NCBI GenBank assembly: GCA_007570785.1
Contig: ML660201.1
Coordinates: forward strand, 32,487,840-32,551,839
Length of the DNA: 64,000 bases
Origin: Antilocapra americana
Taxonomy: Eukaryota; Chordata; Mammalia; Artiodactyla; Antilocapridae
Reading direction: 5' to 3'
Part shown: piece by piece, positions 33,961-47,489 of the stretch
Position numbering within the stretch: the stretch's first letter is position 1
How the letters are laid out: each line of letters begins with the position of its first letter
The notes under the pieces: generated by a model
What the model was told of the DNA's origin: nothing
Seen by the model: the letters and a program-made list of their open reading frames with translations, nothing else
Database searches by the model: none
Translations under genes and position numbers: made by a program

Positions 33961-34227
33961 TACTCATTCCTATATTCACAAGAACTCACTTTTTATGTGT
34001 GTGTGTATTTTGGAGGACTGCTTTTGTTTTGACCTTGTTGCTTTCAGTTTTTGTTTTGGAGGCCAAAAGTGATGGCACAAATATCTAAGAAGACTTTTTT
34101 CCCAAGATACCATATCCAAAAGAAACCAAACAGAATTTTGAGTACAAAACATAAAGCTTCACTATCATTTTTCAAAGCAGATAAGAGGCTTTTAAAGGAT
34201 GAGTTTCTTGTTTGAGTACAAGATTCT
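33961..34227. other. Intronic spacer
   Basis: Nothing recognised apart from a short GTGTGTGT run. Confidence 0.35.
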
Positions 34228-34374
34228 GCAGTTTGATTGTTGTTGTTAAGTCAGTAAGTCGTATCTTACTCTTTGTGACCCTGTGTACTGTAGTTTGCCA
34301 GGCTCCTGTGTCCATGGCATTTCCCAGACAAGACTACTGGAGTGGTTTGCCATTTCCTTCTCAAGCAGTTTGAT
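34228..34374 (-). mobile_element. BovA SINE unit with 10-bp target-site duplication
   Basis: Antisense BovA half at 34238-34364: TTGTTAAGTCAGTAAGTCGT, TTGCCAGGCTCCTGTGTCCA and GGAGTGGTTTGCCATTTCC. GCAGTTTGAT occurs on both sides (34228-34237 and 34365-34374). It lacks the tRNA-derived half. Confidence 0.92.
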
Positions 34375-34454
34375 ATGTATCTTATTTTTATTTCAAAAAT
34401 TGAAAGTGCTTTGGGGGCGTGGTAGTGAACATAGTACTGGAAATGCCCTCCTGG

Positions 34455-34725
34455 TTTAGAAATGCACTGGCCCTGGTTGCCGCTAGCTACATGTGCTTCT
34501 TTAATCTAAAGTAATTAACATTAGATAAAATTTCAATTCAGTTCCTCTGTCATGTTAGCCACCTATCAGTAGCTACATGTGTACACATGTTGAAATTTAA
34601 TGCTATGCACCGGAAATGTATTTAATAAAAATAATAATAACCAGATGTGGCTCATGGCTACCATCTTAGACTCACAGCTATGAAACATTTCCCATATGGC
34701 AGAAAGTTCTATTGGACAACAATGA
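34455..34725. mobile_element. Nonautonomous DNA transposon relic (MER type)
   Basis: Contains GCTAGCTACATGTGCTTCTT, AAATTTCAATTCAGTTCCTC, CCAGATGTGGCTCATGGCTA and GAAAGTTCTATTGGACAACA. These are hallmarks of a palindromic old mammalian DNA transposon with ATGTGGCT arms. A related copy is at 43545-43705. Family name not assigned. Confidence 0.7.
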
Positions 34726-34729
34726 TTTC

Positions 34730-34870
34730 AAATGACTGAAGTCAGATTGCCTACTTTCAAATCATAGCTCTGCCCAGCTGAGTTGTACCTGACCTTGGGA
34801 AGGTTACTTTGCTTCTCTGGGTATCAGCTTCCTCATCAATAAAGTGAGTATAATAGCAATCCTTCTGTGT
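34730..34870 (+). repeat. MIR SINE relic
   Basis: Forward MIR: AGTCAGATTGCCTACTTTCA, AAATCATAGCTCTGCC, CTGACCTTGGGAAGGTTACT, CTTCCTCATCAATAAAGTGA and GTATAATAGCAAT. Confidence 0.85.
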
Positions 34871-36695
34871 TTCTGAGAAAGATTAGCTATAGCACTATTG
34901 ATTAACTGTTGAACTCTTTACCTAAGATACAGGTAAGCATCAAATAAGTGGAAGCTAGTCTTTTTTTCCTAGTGTTTAATTATCTCTTTTTTTCTTTTGA
35001 AAGGCCTGAAAGTGAGCTCTTTGTTTGTTTATTCAGACATAGTAGCTGCAAGATATTGTTGCCCTGATTTCTACCTGGACCAACAAAAGACAGTATAGTA
35101 AGCTGTAAGCAACCTCCATTTGTCAGCCTGGTGATTTTTTTTTTTAAATACGCTGTCCCTGAGAAACATGGTAGAATTTGTTTTACTTCTCTTTTGCCAG
35201 GAAGTAACCCTTCTGGCTTCGTTAGAAGTGTGGTTTTTAATAATTGTACCCACCCCAGATGGCTCCTGAAAAACCTTTGAAATGCCATCTGCCAGGCGTG
35301 TGTCCAGCAGGCAGCCTGTCATTCTGCTGAAAGAAAAGAGAGGGCGGGGTCCCCTCCCAGACCCTTTCTCCCTAGCATCTCTGAATGGGAGCCTAGTCAT
35401 GTGGACCAGGCCCAGGGCCCCTTGCTCAGAGGATAACTCCAGTAAGCTCCTGCTGGCCTGCAGAGAGGAAAGGTTTTTTTCTGGGTAGTAAACCCTGAAG
35501 GTTTTGTGGGTGGAGATGGATCCTCCCCCACCCCCTTCCCCTGCTGATTAAAGGCCATTCTAAGCGTATTTATTTCCAAGGGAAAATGGTGTCTGCTTGT
35601 CTTCATTTTTCCTCTGACATGTACCATTTCCCCCCCAAGTTATTGATTATTTTCAATCTTTTCAGAAAATTAAGTCCCAGAGGTTAGTGTTGTGTCAACA
35701 GTTACTCTGACAAATTGGTTCAGAAAACATGACTGGAAGAAATGTCAACAATGAGATGATTAAAGGAGGGGGAGAAAAACCACGATATTGTCTGGTGTGG
35801 AAGACTTTAAAAAAAAAGAAAATCTGTTTGGTTTTACTTATTTATCCGCATTTGGGGGTGCAGGGGATGGGGGGATGGATTTAGTTAACAGAATTTTGGT
35901 ATGGAGACTTGAGTGTGAGAGTTGCCATATAGAACTTATTTAGGACAGATTCTTTCACAGCAAGTTTCAAAGAGATTCTGTTCTTGCCCTACACTGGAAT
36001 TTCCCAGTATGATGTAGACTGTGTTTTCCAAATAGCCGGCTAAACAGCTTTTGCACTTGGCACTGAGACATCACACCTTCCTCCTCCGCTCCTGCTTTGT
36101 TGACAGCTGCCTCTTCATCTCCTCCGAGGATCCTTTCCTCTTCTTGGTTTCCAAAAATTGTAAAGTTTTTGTGTTTAAGTCAGACTTCTTGACTGCTTTT
36201 TCTATACTGTCTCTCCCCGCAGATTCTTTCTTTCTTTCTCTTGCCTTCAAATATCAGTGGTTTAGTGATAACTCAAATTAGGGCCCAACCACCCATCCGA
36301 TTTTTAGATTTCCATATTCAGCTGTCCAGAGCTCTCTACATCCTGGTGTCTGATAGGCATCTCAAGCTTTTACGTATTCAGAAGTGAACTCTTAATTTTT
36401 TTGCCTTATATACCATTCCAGCCATCTTCTTGATGTCTGTAAGTAGCACATCCCATTTGCCCAGGTCATATTCTTCTGTTTTTCTTACACACTCCATCAG
36501 CAATTTCTGTCTTTAAAATCTAAACCTAACATGGCCTAATGAGCTGATATACTTCGAATACATCTATCCTATGTACTCTCTTACATCTGTTTAAAGTTTT
36601 CACAATTCATAATAGAAATCTCATTGCTTCTTATCACCTCCGTCCTATTGTTCTTGTCTATGCCCTGATTTTTTTCTCAACTGGACACTGAAAAG
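34871..36695. other. Intronic sequence with a GC-richer patch
   Basis: About 1.8 kb without clear repeats. 35190-35640 is more GC-rich than its surroundings and has overlapping open frames on both strands (34980-35627). None shows a domain, and CpG content is not island-like. 35860-35880 is a short G-rich run. Confidence 0.45.
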
Positions 36696-36700
36696 AGTGA

Positions 36701-36907
36701 AAGTGCTTATCTCTCAGTTGTGTCTGACTCTTTGCAACCCCATGGACTGTAGCTCACCAAGCTCCTCTATTCATGGAGTTTTCTAGGCAAGAATATTGGA
36801 GTGTATTGCCATTCCCTTCTTCAGGGGATCTTTCCCAACTAGGAATCAAAGCAGGGTCTTCTGCATTGCATGCAGATTCTTTATCATCTGAGCCACCAGG
36901 GAAGTTC
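36701..36907 (-). mobile_element. Bov-tA SINE
   Basis: Antisense full-length composite: TCTCAGTTGTGTCTGACTCT, CCATGGACTGTAGCTCACC, TTCTAGGCAAGAATATTGGA, TCTTCTGCATTGCATGCAGA and TGAGCCACCAGGGAAG. Confidence 0.95.
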
Positions 36908-36964
36908 AGTTATGTATATAATTTGAATTATAATACTAACTCATTTCATTCTGATAATAACATC

Positions 36965-37110
36965 AACTGTGTATCTGGTAGCAGGTACTGAGCTAGGCCT
37001 TTTAAAAGCCTTGTCTTATTCAATACACACAACAAATGTATAGGTAGTTTATTGTCCTTATTTCACAGATGAGGAAACTGAGAAACAGCAGAAGCTCAGG
37101 AACCAGACAG
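36965..37110 (-). repeat. MIR SINE relic
   Basis: Reverse MIR: GTATCTGGTAGCAGGTACTG, AGCTAGGCCTTTTAAAAGCC, CTTATTTCACAGATGAGGAA and ACTGAGAAACAGCAGAAGC. Confidence 0.85.
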
Positions 37111-39285
<2,175 letters not shown>

Positions 39286-39289
39286 AGGA

Positions 39290-39790
39290 GTAGTCAGTAA
39301 GTAAGCTCTTTCCTAGATGTATCTTCCACCTGCCTAATTTCCATTTCTCTTTTCCCCAGATATTAAAACCAGTGTTATTCATTTCTGATTACCCTTCTGA
39401 AGTTTTTTTTTTTAATGTAAATACAAACGCAATACATGCAAGTGTACACATACATGGATTTGTTTCATACGTGTGTTCTCATATCATCCCTGTTTTATAT
39501 AGAAGATACACACTGTATGCTACTTGGCATCTTGCTCATTTATATCATGAAAGTATATCTTCTGAGTCTTTGAGATTCAGTACTAGAGTGCTTTTTGTTT
39601 TCTTTTTTAAGTGACTATGTAATCTCCTGAATACGTAGACCATAATTTATTTAACTAGGTCTTTTTGAATAAACATTTTTAATATTTCAAAACATGACTG
39701 TGTTGAATAACATGAGTATAAATCATTTCACATAGGTGAAAGTAAATCTGTAGGATGAGATCAAAGCTGAATGGGGGGAGAAAATTAAAC
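39290..39790 (-). mobile_element. Old L1 3' region, antisense
   Basis: Antisense L1M-type order: AAGCTCTTTCCTAGATGTAT, ATTTCCATTTCTCTTTTCCC, TATGCTACTTGGCATCTTGC, TAGACCATAATTTATTTAAC and ATAGGTGAAAGTAAATCTGT ending GTAGGATGAGATC. Confidence 0.75.
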
Positions 39791-40193
39791 TTACATCTTC
39801 TGAAGACAATATTATAGCTTGATTGCATTGTTAACTGTTATTATTTGAGACAAAAGGACATACTATGATACTGTTAATAACTGGGTCAAGTTATTAAGTT
39901 TTGTGTACTTTTTAGAAACTCTCAGAATCTGGATTTATGGGACGAACGCAGTGGCATTTTCCAAATGAGACTTAAAAACAAAGGATGGATACGAAATAAA
40001 CTATTATTTTACTAGGGGCATTATAAATTTTGACATGATAATTGCCCCTGTTTCAGGGGCATTCTTTGCAGTGGGTATGGGAAGAACATTAACTTTGTGC
40101 CTACTGTTCATGTCCAAATTGTGAATATACATTTAACATTAGGTAGATATTAATCAGATTCCTAATTGTGAATACAAGAAGATTTTCTTTGAG
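39791..40193. other. Intronic spacer
   Basis: About 400 bp of AT-rich intron, nothing recognised. Confidence 0.4.
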
Positions 40194-40428
40194 TATTACT
40201 GGTTGTCCATTGCTGTGAAAGTTGTTCAGTCATGTCCAATTCTTTGCGACTCCATGGACTGTAGCCTGCCAGACTCCTCTGTCCATGGAATTCTCCAGGC
40301 CAGAATACTGGAGTGGGTAGCCATTCCCTTCTCCAGGGAATCTTCCCAGCCCAGGGATCGAACCCAGGTCTCCCGCATTTGCAGGCGGATTCTTTACCAT
40401 CTGAGACAGTATTGCTGGTTATCCATTG
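40194..40428 (-). mobile_element. Bov-tA SINE with 19-bp target-site duplication
   Basis: Antisense full-length composite at 40213-40409, with CCATGGACTGTAGCCTGCCA, GGGATCGAACCCAGGTCTCC and CGGATTCTTTACCATCTGAG. The flanks TATTACTGGTTGTCCATTG (40194-40212) and TATTGCTGGTTATCCATTG (40410-40428) differ at two positions. Confidence 0.95.
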
Positions 40429-40518
40429 TTGTATTTTCCTTGAAGTATTGGCATTTGACTGGGGATTGGTGGGTTGGGAGATCTGAGAGTGCCCCAAGCA
40501 AGGATGATTTGTTAAGAC

Positions 40519-41023
40519 TGATACCTATATACAATGGAATATTACTCAGCAATAAAAAAAAATTCATTTGTGTCAGTTCTAATGAGATAGATGAAGAGTG
40601 AAGTAATGAGATGAAGAGTGAAGTAAGTCAGAAAGAGGGAGACAAATATCGTATATTAATACATATATATGGAATCTAGAAACATGATACTTCTGATCCT
40701 ATTTGCAGGACAGCAAAGGAGACACAGACATAAAGGACAGACTTTTGAACAAAGTGAGGGAAGGAGAAGGTGGGATGATTTGAGAGAGTAGCATTTAAGC
40801 ATATACATTACCATATGGAAAATAGATAGCCAGTGGTATGACACAGGGACCCCAAAGCTGGTGCTCTGTGACAACCTAGAGGGGTGGTATGGGGAGGGAG
40901 ATGGGAAGGAGGTTTAAGAGGGAGGGGACCTAAGTGTACCTATGGCTAATTCATCTTGATGTATGACAGAAGCCATCACAATATTGTAAAGTATTTATCC
41001 TCCAATAAAAAAGAGTTGACCTA
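40519..41023 (+). mobile_element. L1 3' region, ruminant type, with internal tandem duplication
   Basis: Sense L1 3' end: ATACAATGGAATATTACTCA, TATATATGGAATCTAGAAAC, CAGCAAAGGAGACACAGACA, GATAGCCAGTGGTATGACAC, CTTGATGTATGACAGAAGCC and an A-rich end. A 20-bp unit ATGAAGAGTGAAGTAATGAG (40591-40610) is partly repeated at 40611-40625. Confidence 0.94.
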
Positions 41024-42025
41024 GTTGTGAGATTAGAAAAGGGATGGAGGCCCAGTGGGTGTACCAAGAGCTTCTTCAGTGTATTGTTTTGTAAATATGA
41101 ATATGGTTAAAAATTCACGTGACTGAGAAGAGAGCAAGTGTGGATCCTCTTTTGTTTAAGAAAGTGAGTTGTCCTGTCTGAAATCACTTATTATGACCAT
41201 CAGAGGAGCTTTAATCCAGAATATAAAAAATATTCATTTGCATGTTTGGAGAGGTTAAGGGTGGGAGTGACTGTGCAGAGCCAAAGAGTACTTTGTTGAA
41301 AAAGAAAAGCATGCAGTTAGGCAACAGCATATCTGGGACAAAAAAGAAAATCAGCTTATTTTATTGAGGTGTTTATGTTACAAGTGGTACATAGGTGGAG
41401 TCACTTTTTTCCCCATTAATTTAATCACTTTGACAGAGGTAGCTATTATCCCCAGCTTTTTAGATTGGGATGCTTAGACCAGGTAGCACTTAGGGACTTT
41501 CTTAAGGTTGTACAGCTGGTTCCAGAAGGCGAGAGCCAGGAAACAGACCCAGCTGTTGGATTTTTGGGTCCCATGCTGTTTCCTGGAAAAGCCAAGAAGA
41601 TGATACTGATGTAACTAAAAAGTTGTGATAATAGACCATTAATGCTTTCACCCAACTTCTTGTTAACAATAAGAAAAAGTTTTTCAGAAAATGTCTAGTC
41701 ATCCTTACATAAAACGGTCTTTCTGTGAATGTCACTCAGTTATTTTAGAGTTGAAATTCTCATGCTACATATGGGTCCAGTGTTGTTTAGCCATTTACCT
41801 GTGTTCTTCAGCCTTTTGACCTTTTGGCTGTATGATCTCCCCACTGTACGAGATGGCTCATAATTTTTTGGTAGCAATTGGAATGTATTGTATTAACTTT
41901 CATAAGGTGAAAGCAAAATGGAATTTTTATGATATGCCAGATAGTGTTCCAGGCATAGGGCTGGAGAGATCTTTGTGAGCCCTTCTGGGCCCCCTTACTG
42001 GTCATTCTGTTGACTGGGCACTAAC
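41024..42025. other. Intronic sequence, nothing recognised
   Basis: About 1 kb of single-copy-looking intron. Open frames at 41446-41735 (-) have no domain. Confidence 0.4.
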
Positions 42026-42029
42026 AAGC

Positions 42030-42245
42030 CTGCAGGCTGGGCTATGGTTAAGTCTCAGCCCCTTTGCTGTTGAGCTGTGTGCCCTCCAGCAAGTTACTTA
42101 ATCCTCCCTGTCTCCATTTTCCCTTTGGTAAAATGAGGATAATAATAGTGCTTTCTCATAGGTAGGATTAAATTGAGACAATAATTGGAAAGGGCCGAGC
42201 ACAGCGTCTGACACACGTAAGCTCTCTGTCAGCATTAGCGCTTAT
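42030..42245 (+). repeat. MIR SINE relic
   Basis: Forward MIR: TTGAGCTGTGTGCCCTCCAG, CAAGTTACTTAATCCTCCCT, TTGGTAAAATGAGGATAATA, GTAGGATTAAATTGAGAC and GAGCACAGCGTCTGACACAC. Confidence 0.9.
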
Positions 42246-42635
42246 ATTTACACACACGACTGCCCCCAAATTGCCACCCTGGTGGATGGATTCTCTTCTC
42301 CTTTTCCTCCTCACTAAACTAGTGGATTTACCAGTAAAATATCTTTATTTACTTCCCTAAGTGCTCACTGTCTATTTCCCTTGCTCACATTTTTCCCTCT
42401 TGGCCTGACCTGGCTCCAAAGAGGAAAACAGTGCAATACAAATCACTCTTCAAAGCACAACTTTTAAACAGCTTGAAGTAAAAGTAATGAATATACATGA
42501 TGGAATTCTTTCTAGAGTAAAGAATTTAAACATCTTTAAGTCTAAGTTGATTCTCCTCCTCCTCACAGGAAACCTCTGTTAAAGGGTCTGGTGCAAAGAT
42601 TCAGAAAACATAGACATAAATGGCGTAAACCTAAG
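42246..42635. other. Intronic spacer
   Basis: About 390 bp, nothing recognised. Confidence 0.4.
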
Positions 42636-42639
42636 TATT

Positions 42640-42910
42640 GTTGTCCATCGACTTAACACATCTTGGAGATCTTTCCAGAGTCCCCACACAGTTCCACCTC
42701 ATTCTTTATAAATGCTACAAAATATCCCATTGTATGAATTTATATAGTTTATTTAACTAGCTCCTTGCAGGTGGATGTTTAATATGCCTCCTCCCCCCAC
42801 TTTTTAAATGTTTTGTAAACAATACTGCTGCGAACACCTCTGTACAAATGTCTCACTGTATTGTTTTGAATAGATTTATAGAGGAAATTCCTGGCAGTGC
42901 AGTTTTAAAG
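42640..42910 (-). mobile_element. Old L1 3' region, antisense
   Basis: Antisense old L1: CATCTTGGAGATCTTTCCAG, CAAAATATCCCATTGTATGA, GTTTATTTAACTAGC, AACAATACTGCTGCGAACAC and GAGGAAATTCCTGGCAGTGC. Short and diverged. Confidence 0.8.
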
Positions 42911-43029
42911 GCAGCCCTTCTGTGCCTACATGGTTCATTTCAACATTGTCCCGTGGCACAGAGTGTGATGTATGGGGCAGAAGATCAAAGTAGCTCTGCC
43001 TTTGAAGGTGCTTATGCTTCATAGTGATT

Positions 43030-43265
43030 TATTTCTGACAGTGTTTGTCCAGTATATACGTGATGAGTGCTTTTCAAAGTGCATTTTGTGTAACAACTCA
43101 CTTAATTATCCAGAAATCCAGTGAGCTTAGTACAGTTTGTCCCCATTTTACAGAAGAAGAGTATAAGGCCCAGAGATGGCCACTGTCTTTTTTAAGTCCT
43201 TATGGTGAGCCCAAGATAGAGCTGGCATTCAAATCCAGGCTTATCTGGCTCTAGGGCCTCTGCAG
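43030..43265 (-). repeat. MIR SINE relic
   Basis: Reverse MIR: GTAACAACTCACTTAATTAT, CCCATTTTACAGAAGAAGAG, AGGCCCAGAGATGG and GAGCTGGCATTCAAATCCAG. Confidence 0.85.
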
Positions 43266-43540
43266 CCCCTCAATCTTGGGAGGCAAAATAATTTAAACAG
43301 CTTCTAGAGAAGTGATGAGTGTTCAGAGAAGAGAACGTCAGGAGTGCTCCGTTGACTCAGGCAGTAGGGTCAGTCCCCTTGAAGAAGTGGACTTGGACCT
43401 GAAGCTTGTCAGAGGATCTCATGAGTTCAGGTGTGTCAGCACCGACCCTAAAGCCCGAAGCCTGAGAAAGCAAATGCAGTGTGAACCAAGAAAAGGTTGG
43501 AACGTTCATGCTAGAGCTGGAGGAGCAGGGAATCATTTCC
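43266..43540. other. Intronic sequence, purine-rich
   Basis: About 275 bp with open frames on both strands (43312-43641 +, 43357-43635 -) that continue into a DNA transposon relic. No domain is recognised. Confidence 0.4.
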
Positions 43541-43544
43541 TGCT

Positions 43545-43705
43545 TCCTGTACAACCAGTGCCATCCAACAGGACTTTCTTCAGTGATGAAAATGTTCAAT
43601 ATTCTGAACTGTCCAGCACAACAATCACAGACCACATGTGATTTTTGTGACCAAGAAGCTGCATTTTAAATTAAATTTAGTTTAATCTAATTTAGCCTTA
43701 AATAG
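43545..43705. mobile_element. Nonautonomous DNA transposon relic (MER type), second copy
   Basis: CCATCCAACAGGACTTTCTT, GATGAAAATGTTCAATATTC, TGAACTGTCCAGCAC, ACCACATGTGATTTTTGTGA and TTAAATTAAATTTAGTTTAA match the same old palindromic element as 34455-34725. Confidence 0.7.
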
Positions 43706-44355
43706 TTCCATGTGTCTGATGACTGCCATATTTTCTAGGGCAGTTCTAGAATGAAAGCTTCTGCAAGGATGGTTGAGGACCTACTCAAGATCGTTCTCTT
43801 CTCAGTCATCCAACTTCAGAGAGCTAAGCTCATCTTAAAGAGTTAATCTCCTTTTGGAAAGCAGTTTTGAATCCTCCCAAAGAGGGTGTCACTACAAAGG
43901 AGAGGTGATCTTCTTTATGTACATTCTATGACATATATAGGGCAGACAAGGAGAGTGAACCAGCAAAATCTCAAGGCCTGATAACCTTCTGAATATTCTT
44001 TCAGGTCCAATATTTGTTTGGGGTTTAGAATTTCAGGGTTATAAAAGTTTAAACTGGAAAGGCAGTAGAGCTCATCTCTTCAGAAGACACAACGAGATCT
44101 AGAAAGAGAATGTCTAAGAATGTTCTCAGAATTGGGAACCAAATCTGGCCAAATATCTTTCACTCAGGTCATGTCCCAGGCAGGACTAAAATGCTCATCT
44201 TGCCCAAGTCTGCTGCTTGGAAATGGATACTCTTCTTGTAGACTCTCTTACTAGTTTGTCTACTCATTCATTTAACCATTAATGATAAAATGTTTAGCAA
44301 AACCAAACATGATTGTTGTTCTTAGGGGTCTAACATTAGCCTGTAGCTACTAATA
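43706..44355. other. Intronic spacer
   Basis: About 650 bp. No clear repeat or gene signal. Confidence 0.4.
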
Positions 44356-44507
44356 CACTGTAGCCTGCCAGGCACTCCTGTCCATGGGATTCTTCAGGCA
44401 AGAATAGTGGAGTGGGTCGCCATTCCCTTCTCCTGGAGATCTTCCCAACCTAGGGATTGAACCCAGGTCTCCCACAGGCAGATTCTTTACCATCTGAGCC
44501 ACCATTT
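44356..44507 (-). mobile_element. Bov-tA SINE, partial
   Basis: Antisense, lacking the BovA end: CACTGTAGCCTGCCAGGCAC, GGGATTCTTCAGGCAAGAAT, CCTAGGGATTGAACCCAGGT and CCATCTGAGCCACCA. Confidence 0.93.
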
Positions 44508-45685
44508 TTAAGGGAGTGTCTCATTATTATAGCAGCAGTATGAAATGTTTATGTGGACTTGCTAATGTATTAGGTATTGTAAGAAGAGATAAAAGATTCA
44601 GGTGATGATATTCTGCCTAGGATGACTCCTACTTCTGTCTTAGAAAACTGGAAAGATATTGATACTCTTTGTTTAGATTAGAAACACTGGAAAAAGCCAG
44701 GATTGGTGTGTGTGTGAGATGGGGGATATCAGGGGCTCTATGATGGAATTTTCCACCCCCAACAGCTATAATGCAGGCATATTATGTATATCCTCAAACA
44801 GAGTAGACGCCCTTTGTGATTGTTTAAGGAACCTAACAAGGCATATGAGTTATGAGTAGAGTTCGTAATTGGTCTCAGCTCTGCAGTTTGAGCCAGCTCC
44901 TCATTCTATCACTGGTTGCAATCAACATCAAGGCAAGACACAGAAGACAAGACTAAACGTGTCTTTCTTCCTTGGCCCAGCTTCCTAATTGTGACACTGA
45001 GCTCATTTATTGGAGAGCGTTCTTGAAATAAATAAGAAGCACCATCTCCTTTTTGCCTTTCTTTTTTTTTTTTTCTCCTGTTGACAGTTTTGCTCCATAA
45101 GGCAGGTTGCTGCCTCGGCCAGCATTGGGACTTCTCTAGGAGAGAGTTTGTAAGGGCGGAACTATTCAGTGGGTGGTTCCAAACATGCCTGTTTTACAAA
45201 TGCCTTTGGGTAGAAGAGGCTGATTATACACTTTGAGCTTGCAAAGGTTTTCCCTCAGCTGGAAGTGTGGTGCCAATGTGGCACTTCCAGTTGGAGTTAT
45301 GGGGTGCCTATCTCTGCCTGTTAATTAGGAAGGGAGTGTGTGTGTCAGCCTTCAATAATGGTACTGTTCTGCTTCTTAGAAGGTCTGCAAAAAGGCAGCT
45401 GCCAAGAGTCTACTTTGGGGGGACATAGTAATAAAGCTGGGGTGAAGAGAGTTCTTGTCTGTCATTGAGGAAGACGAGACTGTCTGGAGTCCTGTTCTTT
45501 GGCAGGCCTTGGCAACCGTCTGTTGTGATAAGCTCTGTTGGCAAACTCCGCTGTGGAGTGTTCTGTGTTGATAATGAAAGAACCAAAGGAAATCTGTGCG
45601 ACAATTGTATGTTCCTCTGCCTTTGAAGACAAGGAGGCCAAGCCCAGGGTCGTTTTGGTTAATTTTCTGCTCAGAGATCGCCAAG
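44508..45685. other. Intronic sequence, repeat-poor
   Basis: About 1.2 kb. A poly(T) run sits at 45062-45074. 45230-45310 contains a near-inverted pair, TGGAAGTGTGGTGCC and GGCACTTCCAGTTGG, that could form a short stem. Open frames at 45376-45684 (-) lack domains. Confidence 0.45.
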
Positions 45686-45689
45686 AATT

Positions 45690-45890
45690 GCTGGAGTCAA
45701 GAGCATAGGCAGTGGAGACAGATCCATGTTTAAATGCCAGCTGTCACTTAGGCATTGTGTGAATGTCAGTTTCTTCATCTGAAAATGGGAATATTAATTT
45801 TTTTTCTGTGGAATTGTTAATGATCAGAATAAGTGAATGTGTAGGTAGCAACATATGGTAGATGCACAATAAAGGTAACTTTTTGTAATG
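45690..45890 (+). repeat. MIR SINE relic
   Basis: Forward MIR: GAGCATAGGCAGTGGAGACA, TTTAAATGCCAGCTGTCACT, GTTTCTTCATCTGAAAATGG and GTAGATGCACAATAAAGG. Confidence 0.75.
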
Positions 45891-45969
45891 GTCTTTAAAT
45901 ATGTGTTTTGATAACAATAACAAATTTTACATCTTAGAGCTGCTCAGAGTATCAGGAACAACTGATGCT

Positions 45970-46140
45970 GGGGTTTATTACATGCTCATATTGTGCCATA
46001 CTGAGTACATTGTATATGTGATCTAATTTAATCTGTGCAAAAACTCTGTTTCATGGGTACTAGTCTTTCTACATGAGAACCGATACCAGAAAGAAAGAGG
46101 TTCCTTACCTTGCTCAGGGTCACAACCCTATTAACTTACC
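45970..46140 (-). repeat. MIR SINE relic
   Basis: Reverse MIR: TTGTGCCATACTGAGTACAT, GATCTAATTTAATCTGTGCA, AAAGAGGTTCCTTACCTTGC and TCAGGGTCACAACCC. The forward MIR at 45690 lies just upstream. Confidence 0.7.
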
Positions 46141-47030
46141 TTGCCCTTTCTGATCTTAAATTCAAAGCCAAATGGCACTAGTAAGAACAAACCTCTACTT
46201 ATAGGACGTGGGCTTATTATCCTTCTGTGCATGGAAATCATAGATTTGTAGAGTGGAGCAGGTCAATAAAGAAAGAATAAATAGAAAGTGATGGGAGTTT
46301 TATGAATGATACCATCATGTGTTGAATAAGCAAGTGGCAAAGTGAAGTGATGTGGATCTGAGATAAGTCAGATAGAATTGATGGACTGAAAAGAAACTGC
46401 CATGAGTCACGATCTTAGAAACCGGATCCACAGTATAGGTATTGAGGAGCATCCCGGGCTGGAATTTGTGTGTACTGTCTGTACTTTATTCAGTTACCCA
46501 TCCTGCAAAGAATCATTGAGTGACACCATGTGCCCGGCCCCATCTTTGCTTTGGGAACACATATGGATCCTGCCTTCATGGAGCTTACAGTTTAGAGGTA
46601 AAGACAGATATCATTTTATTAAAGAGTCTGATAAACTGAGCAAAGGGCCTTGGGAAGGAAGAGATGCATGCTTCCCTAAAAACATATACAGGAGACTTTG
46701 ATCTAGTTGGTGGGCCAGAGGACCAGCAGGTGATATTGGGATGAGAAACAGAGAGAAGAAAGTTAAACAGAGAGAAGAGTGAGTGCAAGAGCTGTGAGAT
46801 GAGTGGGGGCACAGATTACATGTGGGACCTGAAAGGAAACCAGTGAGATTTGAACAGAGAGAACAAAGGATCCAACTGTGAAGCTTGCCTACAGAGTCTG
46901 CAAGGGTCAAACATGCATGACCTTGAGACCAAGACAAAAATCAGATATGCTGGATCTATGTCCTTATGTACTGTATACATATTTGTGCTTTACAAAAAAG
47001 AGTAAGGTTTTTGGACCCCACACATCTTAC
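46141..47030. other. Intronic sequence with an old unassigned repeat
   Basis: 46480-46620 (CACCATGTGCCCGGCCCCAT, CCTGCCTTCATGGAGCTTAC, GTTTAGAGGTAAAGACAG) resembles the old repeat type at 9818 and 21106. The purine-rich continuation to about 46930 may belong to it. Open frames on both strands here have no domains. Confidence 0.45.
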
Positions 47031-47032
47031 CC

Positions 47033-47247
47033 TGGGCTTTCCAGGTGGCTCAGTGTTAATGAATCCTTGTGTCAATGCAGGAGATGCAGGAGACTTAAGT
47101 TGGATTCCTGGGTTGGAAAGATCCTGTTGAAGAGGAAACGGTAACTCACTCCAGTATTCTTGCCTGAAAACTTCCACGGACAAAGGAGCCTGATGGGCTA
47201 TAGTCCATGATGTCACAAGAAGTCGGACGCAATTGAGCGACAGCACA
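47033..47247 (+). mobile_element. Bov-tA SINE
   Basis: Sense full-length composite: GGGCTTTCCAGGTGGCTCAG, GGATTCCTGGGTTGGAAAGA, ACTCACTCCAGTATTCTTGC, GATGGGCTATAGTCCATGAT and TCGGACGCAATTGAGCGACA. Confidence 0.95.
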
Positions 47248-47489
47248 CACTCACTTTTGCCCCTTGGGTATAGTGTTGCCCCTTTGATAATATATGCTCC
47301 AGATTTCCAGCCATTTGTGGTCAGTGTCCTCCTGTTCTGCTATTTATTTTCAAAGCTTGTTCTGTTTGGAAAAAGACAAGCAAGCCATCCCTCCCTTCAT
47401 CTCCCCTACCCCTGCCATCTCCCAATTCTAAAGAAACATAGGACTACAAGACAAAGGACCTAAATGTGAATGCCATTCTCTGATTTCTT

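Noticed and set aside
43312..43641. 109-codon frame on + with a partner on -
   Set aside because: Its second half runs into an old DNA transposon relic, and there is no protein similarity I can recognise.
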